Positions 16,103 through 31,304 of a stretch of DNA of 64,000 nucleotides are shown here, one piece after another (within the stretch, counting starts at the first letter, position 1; every line of letters starts with the position of its first letter). Origin of the DNA: Micropterix aruncella (taxonomy: Eukaryota; Arthropoda; Insecta; Lepidoptera; Micropterigidae); the NCBI GenBank assembly GCA_944548615.1, contig OX155972.1, forward strand, positions 1,347,854 through 1,411,853, given 5' to 3'. A program made the translations under genes and the position numbers. The notes beneath the pieces were generated by a model that was not told where the DNA came from, searched no databases, and saw only the letters and a program-made list of their open reading frames with translations.

Positions 16103-17745
16103 TCATGTAAACATCTCGATATGTCCCTGTATATATATAGTAGCTAAACCATTCATATATATATATATATATATATATATAGTAGCTAAACCATTCAGGT
16201 GCTCTTCTGTCGTCGTCGTTCGAAGGTAAGTTTTTATATGTTTTAGTGATGAGAAGCTCCTCTCAACGCTGCAAGTAGACACTGGTATAGTAGCAAGAAA
16301 TTTTAAAAGTATTTTTACCTTTGGGAAGAACTCATTCGCCTCTTGATGCACCTCTGCTGCTGTTTCCGGAAGGTGTTCCCTGCTACACCAAAGTTTCTTC
16401 CATAAAATGATTTCCCCCGAAAAGGAAAGCGGATGAGGCAAGTCACAACTGTATACGCGTGCAGCTGCTACTACGGCTGTAAGAATGGTTGTCTTCACAA
16501 TTGAACTAGGAATAAGCGTGAATAAGTCAATAATCGAAGAATGATCATTTTTCGAAAAACGACTTTTTGCTGTTCCAACACAAAATCAATGAAAGGAAGG
16601 AATATATTTAATCTAAAAAAAACAGATGCTATTTTACAAAAAAACTGATTTTATAAAATGAAAGAAAAACTGTATCAAGCAATTGAAACATGATACAGTG
16701 GGTATTTAATTTGATTAATATTTTCCTTAACTGTAGTATTCCTTTACATCAGAGGCCTCAATATTTGAGAGTTGAAGTGGCCGTTTTACCATTCTAGGTA
16801 CTTGTATTGGAATGTCCAGAGATTCTACAAGAAGACACACCTCTTGAAAACTTTCTTTAAATTTTATTTCTTTGTACCTTTCAAGTGTTTTATTACCGTT
16901 TCTACCATCTCGTAGCATAGGTGGAGGTCTAAAGCGACAGCCTGTAGTTGTCGTGAGAGTGATACAGTAATTTCAAACACAGCAGCAGTTACAGTCAGAG
17001 ATAAGACGAAATAGAATCGTAGAATTGATACGAGAAGTCCTGCACTTTATAATGATGGAGATATTTTGTCCATTTCCTCAAGGAACTGTACAATAGAGTC
17101 AAACAGCTCTTTAAATTGAAGAAGTGCATCATGCTTTTCAAGCCAACGCGTTTCACTGAGGCCCTTTAATTTTACTCTTTTCTCCTCCGGGTGTTTTTCG
17201 AGAATAGCTCGTTTGATAAGTTCCGACCTTTTTGCTGACTCTCGCACAAAATTAGTTACACTACCTACAACTCTCATCATATTGCGAATACTCGGCAAGC
17301 TACAGGCTTTCAAGATAGCCAAGTTTTGTTTGTGTGCTGCACAAAGCATGTAAACAGCAAGCGGTTGGACCTGCTTTAGGCGGGCTTGTACACCATTCAA
17401 CTTTCCAGACATATTGGCACCTCCATCATAACCTTGACCTCTCAAGTTCTCAATCTGCAGGCCGGCTCGATTTAATTCTTGAAGAATGTGATCGCTCAAA
17501 GCAGCACCACTCGAGTCAACTGCAGATAAAAAGCACATGAACTCTTCATGTTGCTCTGTACCACTAGCATCTGTTTTTTCGTCGCCAACTACAGCGTAAT
17601 ATTTTGCTTCTTTCACTTTTTTATTATATTTTTCATAATTAGAGTATGGCAGCATTCAATCAGCTGATTCTGGGTTGTTTTACTTAGATATGGAGCTGTC
17701 TCTAAATTTTGAACTGAACTAACAGATTTTTATTATACAGTTTAG
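16103..17745 (-). pseudogene. hAT family transposase, decayed
   Basis: N to C on the minus strand: 'TAPYLSKTTQNQLIECC' (about 17690), 'KEAKYYAVVGDEKTDASG' (about 17595), the conserved 'GQGYDGGANMSGKLNGVQ' (about 17425), 'AAHKQNLAILKAC' and 'LSETRWLEKHDALL' (about 17140). A stop follows near 17047. Further pieces run through 16918-16727, and the C-terminal hAT dimerisation motif 'STCSVERSFSSLKHIKTYLR' lies near 16270. It resembles the ZMYM/DUF4371-type hAT proteins. Frame breaks occur near 17650, 17047 and 16850-16500, and a TA insertion sits near the C-terminus. No BED-type zinc finger is visible, so the N-terminus is probably lost. Confidence 0.85.
16137..16197. repeat. 18-bp direct repeat flanking a short (TA)n run
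   Basis: The sequence 'tagtagctaaaccattca' occurs just before and just after about 25 bp of TA within the hAT coding remnant. The duplicated stretch encodes 'NGLATI' on the minus strand twice. It looks like slippage or a small tandem duplication that created or captured TA repeats. Confidence 0.85.
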
Positions 17746-17821
17746 TAACAAATCTGAAAGTTTTGTTTATTTATGTTTTGGGGGGGGGGGGGCTTCAGCC
17801 CCTTAGCCCCCCCCCTGGATC

Positions 17822-21500
<3,679 letters not shown>

Positions 21501-22887
21501 TGGACCAGAAACATTTAAACGATAGTTAATGTCCTCTTTAAATACTTAGGGCAGCGGCACCTGTTTCCGCAATTGATAACCGTTTAATTAATAATAAAGA
21601 AAATCTAGATAAGTACCTTTCTAATCTTAAAAATTCACTAATAGAAAGAAATTATCCTGCCTCTTTGTTAGATAAAAATATAATAAATTCCGAAACAAAA
21701 TTTTCACCTAAACCTAAATTGGTGTCAAATTTAAATCAAAATAAAATCTTTCTAAGTACTACTTATTTTCCTGGCACTGAGAAACTGCGACCAATTTTAG
21801 CAGATTTATTCCCTATTATAGCTAACGACCCATCAACCAAAGGTTTATTAGATATACCACCAATTTTATCATTTCGAAAACCTCCTAATTTAAAATCAAT
21901 ACTTAATAAAAATAATCGAAATTATCTTAGTACTAACAAAAATTTGGGCCTACAGCCTTGCGGTCGATCACGTTGTAAAACATGTCCTTTATTAGATCGA
22001 AGCATTTATTTTACTAGTCCTAACACTCCCAACAGTTACAGAGTTCCTTTTAATAGTAGTTGCATTTCAAAAAATATTGTATATCAATTACTTTGCCAGA
22101 CCTGCAATGCATTTTATATTGGGGAAACAACTACACCTCTTAGCATTAGGTTAAATAATCACAGGGCCAGCGTAGGCAATGAAAGTCAACTTCCAATAGC
22201 ATTGCATGCTAAGGCACACAATTTAACTTTTGATAATTGTTTTAAAGTAAAAATTATTAAGTGCCTTGGCGATAACGCTAAAGAAAGAGACGTTAAATCT
22301 TGGGAGTTGGCTTTTATAAATATTTTAGGCGCTTGCAAGGGTCCCGGTCTGAATAGGCAAAATTAATACAGTAATTATATTTGTTCAGACATATTCATTA
22401 AAAGCTTATTAATATTTTTCATTTAAAAATCATTATTAATAATGTTTTTCAAGGTCGGTTATAGTGCATTTATAACGATATTGCAAAATATTATTAACCC
22501 ATTTCTCTATGTTCAGTTTTTTTTAAATTTAAATTTTGAAAAAATTGTTCTATCAGAAATGTCATAGAGATGAATACGACTAGTGTCGAAATATTCTCAA
22601 TCATATAATTTCTTCTAAAATAAGTTACTAACATCCATTTCTGTTACAGAAACCATCCTCCTATACGTATTACATCCAAGGGCATACAGTAATTCGGCTG
22701 CAATAACTAAGAACATCATAGGTTATCAATTGGGGAAACAGGTGCCGCTGCCCTAAGTATTTAAAGAGGACATTAACTATCGTTTAAATGTTTCTGGTCC
22801 ACCAGGACCCCAGATAAGTAACTTTTCATGAATCTAATTTTATATATTATTGAATATAATTTTAAAAAAATTACACACTTAAAATAT

Positions 22888-22889
<2 letters not shown>
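21501..22889 (+). mobile_element. Penelope-like element copy 4, strongly 5' truncated and inverted relative to copy 3
   Basis: At about 21580 the minus-strand 3'-region stub of the copy 3 tandem partner ('ccgcaattgataac') joins directly to plus-strand PLE coding sequence ('cgtttaattaataataaag'). From there the element runs to its stop (22366), its 3' region and its terminus. It ends at 'cttaaaatatcaa' against (TA)n. The result is a large imperfect inverted repeat with copy 3, with (TA)n at both outer ends. Confidence 0.88.
21581..22366 (+). pseudogene. PLE protein, C-terminal fragment
   Basis: Open frame equal to roughly the last 260 residues of the 954-aa PLE protein, entering at '[17 protein letters not shown]'. 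It lacks the whole RT catalytic core but keeps the Cys linker '[12 protein letters not shown]' and the full GIY-YIG domain ('[13 protein letters not shown]'). It is closer to copy 3 than to copies 1/2, sharing 'STNKNLGL' and 'GNESQLP'. It has no native start; the first Met is internal. It could only make an isolated nuclease domain if transcribed. Confidence 0.85.

Positions 22890-22983
<94 letters not shown>
22890..22983. repeat. (TA)n array at the outer end of PLE copy 4
   Basis: About 93 bp of TA beginning immediately after the PLE terminus ('aaaatatcaa') and ending at 'catatattgtaac'. It closes the (TA)n/PLE composite on its right side. Confidence 0.97.
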
Positions 22984-22986
<3 letters not shown>

Positions 22987-24296
22987 TTGTAACAAAAACT
23001 GCTTTTTTCATGACATTTCTTTCTCGATTCATGCTTTTCCGTGTGCAGATCCATGTAATTACATGTTTCGGTGTCATTTGCACACGTTTACTGGCGTCTC
23101 TACTATTTTTCCGAAGTTTTCTGCTTCATTTTCGTAACGTCGTAATTAAGTCACAACTTGACTTAAAAGTCGACTGTAAAAGTCGTAAAAAACCGTTTTC
23201 TGACGTTTAAGAAGGTGTCGAACGCTACGGTTACGGCAATGACGTCTCTATTCTCGTTGGTTCAGGCGGAAATGTCAATAGGTGACATCACTGTTCTTTC
23301 GGGGTCGTACTTGCGCCTTTCAAAAATGGCATTCTTTGGTGATTTTGGAGTGTGGAAGCGCAGGCGTAAGAGCTGAGGATCGGCGTCGCTGCCGACGAGT
23401 ATAGCGCGGCGCAGTTTTTAATTCATGTAGTTCTTTTCTGGTAAGCGATTATTGTCAATTTTTTGCGGTTAGCACATGTCGGCGTATCGACTCTAACCGG
23501 GTTTTTTTTCCTTGGCTTCAGACGGGCGACGAGCACCTCTATTTCAATACCATTTACTATCAATAATACACCTGTAAAGCATCAACTGCCGTAGCGTGGC
23601 GGCCTGCTTCTTGGAGCATTTTAGTGATCGGAGTGTTCAAATTCCGGACCTACCTACTGTCGACTTTTGGAGGATTTATATACTGCTTTGCTGTGATCGT
23701 GTGCATCGTGTGCCTTGCACCTTCTTCGTTTTGCTGTGCCCGTGGAGAAACGGAATAAAGAACGCTGAAAAGAAGCAACGTGTTCTCATTTCCTTTTTTA
23801 CAGCTGAAGAAAGAGTTGCTACCTCCTGGCAAAACCAGTGACAAACCTGTGAGACTTACCCACCCTGTGCTTAATTTTTTTTTGTATCAAGTGCTGGTTT
23901 TTTTAGTTTCAGCTTTAACCTTTAAAAAGCTGTGGCGTCCAATTTTTTCTGAAAGTTAGTTTTTTTATGTTTATTGGCTTCGGCTTTAAATAATACTTCC
24001 TGCACTTGATTTCTGTTCGTGGTTATTCTACGACTAGGTATAACCAGGTCCAACCCCGCGGGTACATATTGGGAACCTGGCAGTTACATACTAACGTAGT
24101 AGTTACAATATATATATATATATATAAACTTACTTGCACTGTCGAAAGTCGTGCACATCCGTAAGTATATCTCATTCAAATATTAGCATTTCCCGATCCA
24201 AGCTGGGATTTCCTTCGCTGCTTTGTAAGTAGCTTTTACTAATTTTATTTTAAATAAATATATCATCCTATAAACGGATTTCTTTACAAAACTTAT

Positions 24297-24299
<3 letters not shown>
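22984..24299. other. Unassigned DNA, possible transcription-unit fragment
   Basis: Less AT-rich than its surroundings. A motif like a 5' splice site (ctggtaagcg, about 23438-23447) is followed after about 75 bp by a polypyrimidine tract and AG (ttttttttccttggcttcag, ending 23521). An AATAAA-type signal lies near 23753. CRE-like 'tgacgtc' occurs near 23240. No protein family is recognised in any frame. It could be part of an LTR element or a host non-coding exon. A short TA run sits at 24110-24126. Confidence 0.3.

Positions 24300-24351
<52 letters not shown>
24300..24351. repeat. Short (TA)n tract
   Basis: About 50 bp of TA with no PLE sequence next to it. Confidence 0.95.
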
Positions 24352-24356
<5 letters not shown>

Positions 24357-25342
24357 CTGCTGTCTAATTATTTACATACCTAACTGTTAACTTTTATTTT
24401 TATTTGGGCTGGTAATTAAATGTATTCTTCTTTAAATTTGTATTCGACTGATTGTAATTTCTATACCCGAAAAGGGTATTTTGAAATAAATAAACTTGAA
24501 CTGGATAGCCGTAACGAGTGCTCTGCTCATGGTGAACTGGCAAAATCAAGAGGGTTTGTAAAAAGTATGCACATTTTCGACGTTTATTTTACCCGGTCAG
24601 CTTCCTGGTTCTTTCTGTTCCGACGCTTTTCAGAGAATCAAGACCATCGTTTTTACAGGCCCCCTGTATACCTTATAGGACCTGAATTTAGAATAATACG
24701 TAGTATGACAAAGGCAAAGGCAGGTCGCTATGCCAGGCATTCGAAACTCGACCCCCCCCCCCCCGCCCCTGCCGTCCCCACCTTCTTCTCACCCTTCCAT
24801 CTGCCTGAATCCCCACCCCTCCATGTTGCCTTGCTCCGCATTATTAGGCAATTAAATTACGGACACTGAGCTGTCTGTACGACGACAATTCAACTACACG
24901 CAAATTCATTTGAATATAAGCTTCAAAATAAACGGTCCGACATGACTCAGACTTTGCTGCTGGAAAGCAAAAATTTAGCTACCCTTTCAAAACTGAATAG
25001 GCCATAATATCCGTCCGGACTGTCTGCATACGGATAATAAATATCAAAAATGATTTGTATATAGGAAAATATAAAAGTTATTTTCAAAGAAAAGTGAAAA
25101 CAGGGTAAAAAATAGCAATGTGATAAAAGCGATTCTTAGATAATCTTTTTTTTTAATTGCCGAATATATGTGAATATAAATCTAGAGAGCTCGCTGCCCT
25201 GGAGCAAGTCCTGGCAGCAGCAGTACTAACATGCTATTTTTCATATCGGCCGTGTTCAACTGTTATTTTTATTTTAATGTTTTTTAACCCTTGTTATTGA
25301 TATAATTATCAGCGATGCATATTTATTGTAAATACATTGTTA
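24352..25342. other. Unassigned AT-rich DNA
   Basis: Contains a 149-codon plus-strand open frame (24420-24869) whose end is Pro-rich because of a poly-C run (24751-24766). It shows no recognisable motif and no sign of selection, so it is not called a gene. The rest shows no features. Confidence 0.35.
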
Positions 25343-25892
25343 AATTAAAAATACGTGTGGCACTCGGGGACTGCCGCGGTAAAGCTATTGCATAGCATTT
25401 TTAACAACTTATGCAATTATAATTATTTATTTATTTTATTTTTTCTGATATCTGATAACTGCGCTCTATCGGAATAATTTAAACGTCTTCCGATAGAGCG
25501 CCGCGCACGAATTTTTTATTGGATAAAGCGAAAAAACCGGATTATTCGAAAAAAATCGTAGATAAAAAGATAGATAATTAAATTATCTTTAAAATGATGC
25601 AGGTTTCATAATAATACGCCAGATAGTATTTGCGTAGTAGCCGTTTTTGTGTTCGTTTAGACCTAATTTCACAAATTAATTACACTATGTAATATAAACA
25701 ATATCTAAAATATTCAAATCTAAGAATATTAGGAAAATGTTCTTGTTTAACATATATTTTTTTCGAATCGTAAGCAGTACTCGTTTAGACGTAATTATCA
25801 GTTTAAAATCATTAATTTTCGTTAATAAATTTCTTCATTCGGTCGCCGCGCTGGCCTCTAGGCCCGCGATAAAAGCTATGCAATAGCTTAAT
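25343..25892. mobile_element. MITE-like element with hairpin, copy 1
   Basis: About 550 bp, matched over its length by 57246-57845 in the opposite orientation. Terminal inverted repeats are 'aagctattgcatagc' (from 25382) and 'gctatgcaatagctt' (to 25889). Similarity extends a little outside on the left ('cactcggggactgccgcgg'). An internal perfect 13-bp stem (GCGCTCTATCGGA at 25461-25473 and its complement at 25489-25501) forms a short hairpin. Non-coding. The superfamily is not recognised. Confidence 0.75.
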
Positions 25893-26039
25893 AAATAAAT
25901 AAAAATCGTACAGAAAAATTTGGAATCATAACATTTCCAAAAGAGTGTAATATTTATGTATTTGTATTTGCAGTTGCACAATATATTCAAAAACAAATGC
26001 CGTTATACGTAGTTTTTAATTATTTTGAACAATGTTATA

Positions 26040-26560
26040 TATAAAATAAATGATACCGCAACATAATGCTATGCATGGGAAATGAAAAAGCCGATGAACT
26101 TGCTAAGACGGGAGCAAAGGGAACGTTATACGGCCCTGAACCTTGCTGTGGCGTACCAAAACGCCTTGCAAACCTAATGCTCAAACAAAGATGTTTAGAA
26201 CAATCCGTCAACCACTGGAACAACACGCCAGTGTTGAATCATTCCAAAGCGCTAATTAAGGCTTACGGCCGTAAGACGGCCCGTGAGGCCTTATCGCGAA
26301 ATGGGGACAATCTACGCATACTGGTGAGGGCACTCACGGGGCATTGTGGCCTGAACAAACACATGTTCAACCTCAAGCTCAGAGACACAAAAACGTGCAG
26401 ATTCGCTAAGAGCGGAGGAAACTCCCCAGCACCTCATGTGCGAGTGTGGCCCGCTGATGCGTAAAAGATACACCCACTTGGGTGGTCATTACCTCCAACC
26501 TGAGGAGGTAAAATAATCTGGCGCCAAAAGCCTGCTGCGGTTCTTAAGTGACACGAGGCT
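26040..26560 (+). pseudogene. LINE polymerase C-terminal RNase H fragment
   Basis: Open from 26066 for 132 codons. 'GNEKADELAKTGAKG' is the last conserved block of the RNase H domain in I/R1/Jockey-type LINEs, with the Asp of 'KADELA'. It is followed by the linker to the gag-knuckle-like tail: 'NLRILVRALTGHCGLNKHMF'. After about 26405 a frame change occurs; the other frame continues with cysteine-rich sequence and 'MRKRYTHLGGHYLQPEEV'. The RT and endonuclease domains are absent, so this is a 5'-truncated and decayed copy. Confidence 0.8.
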
Positions 26561-26739
26561 TAGCGCAAAACTATAGTAGGTGGCGAACACATTAGATCAG
26601 CAATGGTCACAAGGCTCATAAAGACCTTAGACAAGCCTCACTCAACAAATAAGAAAAAATAATACTATGGATAATCAATTGATTTTATTTATTTAATTTA
26701 ACACTTGTACAAAGAAGAGCAGTTTCATTATTACCAAAA

Positions 26740-27245
26740 TAAAAAAACATTGTAAAGAACAGCTTAAGATTGACAAGGCTTATGTAACAATTTGCGCTAT
26801 GCACATCTAACGAGGCTTCTCATCACAGCAGTAACTTCTTCTCATTCTCGTTCACCGTGCATGGAGCCCGTCTTTGAAATGCTTTGCCGAAAAATTTGAG
26901 AACCGCGCCAAGCATAACAACTTTTAATAACAGACTCAGAGAGCATTTGAAATCTTCCAGATATATTCTTTTTCCCCTCCCATTCCCCTCCTTTTAGAAC
27001 TTTAGCGTCCTTATAGGTGTTAGATTATTTTGATGTGGCAAATCTGTGCCCACAAAGAGTAAAGTATATACTTCTTTCTATCATCTTTTATTTTATTTGT
27101 CATACTCTTTATATAGGTTAAGTTATTTAATCTACTCGCAAATAATGTTCAAGGATTACTAATGTAAGAGGTTAGCTCTAAAATATTACCTGCAGGCAAT
27201 AAGCTCGCTTTTTCTTAATAATAAAGAGATTTATTATTATTATTA
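26740..27245 (+). pseudogene. LINE 3' end with (ATT)n tail
   Basis: Contains decayed C-terminal RT coding ('NALPKNLRTAPSITTFNNRL', about 26875-26945), typical of CR1/Jockey-type LINEs, then a 3' UTR and a (TTA)n tail at 27230-27250. The last 77 bp (from 'aggttagctctaaaatatt') recur inside the mariner at 39988-40070. They hold a palindromic stretch (attacctgcaggcaat here, perfect as ATTGCCTGCAGGCAAT in the other copy). Confidence 0.65.
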
Positions 27246-27250
27246 TTATT

Positions 27251-27624
27251 CCCTAAAACAGGGGAAGTATTTTGAAAGCGCATTTTTTTCCGAGATGAAG
27301 ACGAATTATAATATATTGAATCCCCCCCGAGACTGTTAAGATCTTTTCCAGACTAAAGTCTCTCTGTGAACCTGTGTGTGTGTGTGTAATCCTTCACGCT
27401 AGCGCCCAATCGCTTCTCCGATAGAGCTAAAATTTTCATCATTTTTCTTGGCAAGAGTTGAAATCGGTCCACCAGAGGGCGCGTTAGTCATACTTTGAAG
27501 TTAGAGACGTGAAATTTAGTATACAGATGCCTAGTTGAACCGAAATCACGCTGTGAATTTTTTATTAAAATATCTCGTATATAAACGACGCAAATAATAT
27601 TTATATTCTGCCAAAGGTATTTAA
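27251..27624. other. Unassigned DNA
   Basis: Contains a short (TG)n run near 27375-27387 and phrases common in dispersed insect repeats ('agctaaaattttcatc', 'ccaccagagggcgc'). No gene is seen. Confidence 0.35.
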
Positions 27625-27904
27625 GAATATATATAAAAATGAATCGCCGTGCGTTAGTCTCGCAGGATCTCGGAAATGACTAGACCGATTTGAATTATTT
27701 TTCTTTTATTTTGTTTGCCTTGATTCAGGGGTGGTTTACAAAAAAAAATTTGGAAAAACTCAAAGAAACAACTGAAAATCGAAAAAACCGAAATTGGTCA
27801 TTTTGGGAAATAGGCCACTTTCGATAAATGGATTTCGAGGCTATCCTATTGTTTGACAGCTGCGCCATCCATAACTATTATTCATTCCGTGCGATTGTGT
27901 AAAA

Positions 27905-28440
27905 TTTCGAAAAGTCGAAAAAGTCAAACAAGTCAAAAAGTCAAAAAAGCCAAAAAAGTCGAAAAAGTCGAGAAAGTCGGAAAAGTCGAAAAAAGTAGAA
28001 AAAGTCAAGAAAGTCGGAAAAGTCGAAAAATGCAAAAAAGTCGGAAATGTCAAAATGGCAAAATGTCGGAAATGTCAAAATGGCAAAAATGTCAGAAAGG
28101 TCGAAAAAGTAAAAAACAGCCAAAAATGTCCAAAATAGATATAAAAAGTCAAAAGTCAAAAAAATAATAAAAAAAGTCGGAAAAGACAAAGAAGTCGAAA
28201 GTCAAAAAAGTCGAAAAAGTCGGAAAAGTCGAAAAATGCGGAAAAGTCGGTAAAGTCAAAAAAGTCGGAAATGTCAAAAAAGGTCAAAAATGTCATTAAA
28301 GTCGAAAAGTCATAAAAGTTGAATAAGTCGGAAAAGTTGAAAAAGTCGAATAAGCCGAAAAAGTCGAAAAAGTCGAACAAGACGAAAAAGTAGGAAAAGT
28401 CGGAAAAGTCGAAAAAGTCTATTAAGTCGGAAAAGTCGAA
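27905..28440 (+). repeat. 9-bp minisatellite (gtcgaaaaa)n inside a Helitron
   Basis: About 535 bp of a degenerate 9-base unit, mainly gtcgaaaaa and gtcggaaaa, with occasional insertions (tgcaaaa, tgtcaaaat). It reads as Lys/Ser/Val-rich in one direction and Phe/Asp-rich in the other, and these frames are not genes. A homologous array occurs in the opposite orientation at 38085-38855. Confidence 0.95.
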
Positions 28441-28689
28441 AAGTTGACGTCGAAGTCGAAGTGAAAGTCGATTTCGATTTCGATTTTCGAGGGTTAAAGA
28501 GTGGCGCTAGGTTGGGGGTGGGGTTTTGGTAGGATTAATGATATTAATATTCAGATGAATTACATCCTGGCTACTTGACAGGAAAGTCTTGGTGTGATAT
28601 CCGATATTGCCATCGGATATAAATCCGACATTGCAAATTCCTGCAGTAAACGCAAATAAAGTGTTGTCGTATTTAGGCATGATACCACC

Positions 28690-30005
28690 CAATCGTCCAA
28701 TGCACGATGCATTTAGCGAAGAGTTACAAAGAGAACAACACTACGACCCCGAATCATTAGCCTAAGCTGTTCGTACAAATTTTAATGATTCGCAATTGAA
28801 TCAACAACAAAAGTCTGCCTACGAATTTTTGATAGATGCTGTGAACAAATGAAATGGTTGAATTTACTTCCTGGATACTCCCGGAGGTACTGGTTCTCAA
28901 TTTCATTAGTTTCGGCGAGGATTCGATCGCATAATGAAGTTGCCCCGGCATTGACTTTGTCTGGAATAGCAGCGACTTTGTTAGAAGGCGGACGAACTGA
29001 AAATCTACCTTGAAAATGCAAATCAACGAGACACCAGCCTGCAACATCTCCAAAAACATCGATATGGCGCAGGTTCTACAGATATGCTCTACAGATTGAT
29101 CGTTTGGGACGATAGTGCGATGCCCCACAAGAACGTTGACTAGATTTTTTTTTGGTGGAGCCATGATTCTGTTTTCAGGTGATTTTCGTCAGACTTTTCC
29201 AGTTATTCCACGTTCAACTGTAGCTGATGAACTAAACGAGTGCTTAAAATTATCAAAATTTGTGGCTACATGTGAAGACACTCCGATTGACGACTAACAT
29301 GCGAAAGCTTTTGCAACAAAATCGTTGGCAACAAAAGCAATTGTTGCACATTGGTAAAGGGAAAGTCGCAGTTGACATCTCGACCGGAGTCATCACATTG
29401 TCCACTGATTTCTGTCAGTTGACTGAAATAAAGGAGGAACTTGTTGGCGTGTTTTTTCGAATTCCATAATTAGCTGAACGAGCCAATTAGCGGTGAAAAC
29501 CAAATATGTCGATGACCTCAACGCGATCATTCAAGATGTAATTCAGGGACACTTGTTTGCCTTCAAATTCTCAACCAGGATGAGGTAGTCAACTATCCCA
29601 CAGGATTTTTGAATTCGCTGGGATTGCCTGGATTGCCACCTCACATATGCAATAGAAATTAGGCTCAGTCATAATCATGCTGCATAACATCAATCAACCT
29701 CGACAATCAACATCAATCAACGGATTTGCCATTCGATATTAAACGGATGCAATTCCTCGTGCGTCTGGCCTTCGCGATGACAAATCAAGCGTGTAGGAAG
29801 TTTGCGGAATTAACTTGGAATTTCCGTATTTCACGCATGGACAACTGTATGTCCCGTGTTCGCCAAGCCATCGGTCGGAAAGCCATCATTTTTGTTTATT
29901 TACGCGCCGGAAAACAAAACGAAAAACATAGTTCACCACAATGTTTTGTGTTGAATGTGAACTGCATTTATATTTCATCATGTAAATTAAATACATTGAA
30001 TTTAT
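28690..30005 (+). pseudogene. Helitron Pif1-like helicase, decayed (H-e)
   Basis: Fragments in order: 'FSEELQREQHYDPESLA' (about 28710), 'LNQQQKSAYEFLIDAVNK' (about 28795), 'YFLDTPGGTGS' (about 28862), 'LIVWDDSAMPHKN' (about 29098), 'GGAMILFSGDFRQTFPVIP' (about 29152), 'LTTNMRKLL' (about 29285), and the C-terminal region near 29726-29900. In the Walker A motif the Lys-Thr after GGTG is replaced, so ATP binding would fail even without the several frameshifts and stops. The Rep nuclease half is not seen in this copy. Confidence 0.8.
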
Positions 30006-30160
30006 TTTAATTAAAAACGACTTTCATTGACATTTCATCGACGGCCATATTATAGATTTCGATGAATTGGATTTGGAAGGTTGATTAGGAATAATAAAGG
30101 CTTATGTAGAGTTACAATCAAATCAATTTTAGGTGGTACGAAGTTCACCGGGTCATCTAG

Positions 30161-31069
30161 TACTAAATAATTATTGGAAAAATAACATTTTAAAACCACG
30201 GAAAAACCACAAATATACTGTGAATTTGCGCGCGGGGGCAGGTTGGATTAACGCGGGCGGGGGGGGGGGATTGTTGGGGAAGGCTTGTCTCCTTGCCCGG
30301 AAAGTCTTGGGGTAACATACCCGCTTTTTTTAGAACACATATATAAATTGATAATAAATAATATCAATTTTGATATTTTATATGAATTTTGATATTTTAT
30401 ATTTTATATAAATTAATAATAAATAAATTGCACTTTTCGAGTGTCGCCAAACTATCGTAATAACGAAAATGATAACAGAATTTCGTCTTTCCTTACAGCC
30501 TTAAAATTTTAAGGCTGTTTTTTCAGTATTTGCGAATTTTTAATCCAAGATTCTAAGTTTTGTCTTTTTATTGATTTTAAGTTTTAAATGTAGGTAATTT
30601 TGTTTGACCGGAATATTTTATATTTTATTTTGTAACAAAAATATATTTGCTTATATTATTGTGGTAATGTACTTACATAATATGCAACAAGCGTAAGACA
30701 AATCATAATTAATATCTACACTTAAACAGGGATTACAATTTAACTTAAAATTAATACACCGACACAAGTTATGTAACGCTTATATGAGATGATAGTCCCA
30801 TGCCGCCCAACTAAGTAAGAACTTGTTCCAGGGGAAGCATTTGAAACAAAGGCAAAATAAGGCCAAATATCATAAATATCATACTACTACTACTTACTCT
30901 CATATTATGTTACTTATACTATATTACCAAATATCATACATTTTAACACTATGTGTATATGCATAAATCTTTTTCAAGCATAGTCTTCCTTGTTACAAGC
31001 CATGGCCTAGTTAGGCAGATTCTGCGATTAATACAATGAAAAGTAATATTTTAAAGCAATAAAATTATT
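30161..31069. other. Unassigned AT-rich DNA
   Basis: Contains a poly-G run near 30259-30269 and a short inverted repeat (cagccttaaaattttaaggctg, about 30497-30518). No coding pattern is recognised. Confidence 0.4.
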
Positions 31070-31304
31070 TTTATTGGGCCCGCTGCGCCCAGCGGTTTCA
31101 CCCGCGTGGTGATGGAAAATTGTGATAATGATGATAGAAAACCATATATCTTTATAAATTATAGCCTGTGTGTTATTCTGATGTGTAAGCTATATTATTG
31201 TAAAGTTTCATCAAAATCCATTCAGTAGTTTTTGCGTGAAAGAGTAACAAACATCCATACATACATACAAACTTTCGCGTTTATAATATTAGTAGGAAGT
31301 AGGA
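31070..31304 (-). mobile_element. Short non-autonomous Helitron (H-a)
   Basis: Minus strand: starts TCCTACTTCCTACTAATATT at 31304 with an A before it, and runs through the common 5' block ('cgcgaaagtttgtatgtatg'). It ends near the hairpin 'CGCTGGGCGCAGCG' at about 31075-31090. A clear CTAG-type end is not seen, so the 3' boundary is approximate. The 5' block is shared with three further segments at 31305, 36471 and 39123. Confidence 0.6.

Larger units (their letters stand above)
27625..30160 (+). mobile_element. Degenerate Helitron with internal minisatellite (H-e)
   Basis: The 5' part 'gaatcgccgtgcgttagtct' then 'gggtggtttac' matches the 5' part of the minus-strand element at 36740-39122. 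The 3' end is 'GGTACGAAGTTCACCGGG' then 'TCATCTAG' at 30160, a hairpin followed by CTAG and a T, as expected of Helitrons. Inside are a 9-bp minisatellite (27905-28440) and a decayed Pif1-like helicase. The exact 5' end is uncertain by some tens of bases. Confidence 0.8.

Noticed and set aside
24420..24869. 149-codon frame
   Set aside because: No motif, no repeat partner, ends in poly-C-encoded proline. Length is within chance for a window of this size.
27853..28380. Lys/Ser-rich and Phe/Asp-rich frames (also 38075-38843)
   Set aside because: By-products of the 9-bp minisatellite; no start context, family or conservation.
27905..28440. CRISPR-like array
   Set aside because: Units are contiguous 9-mers without unique spacers, and the genome is eukaryotic.
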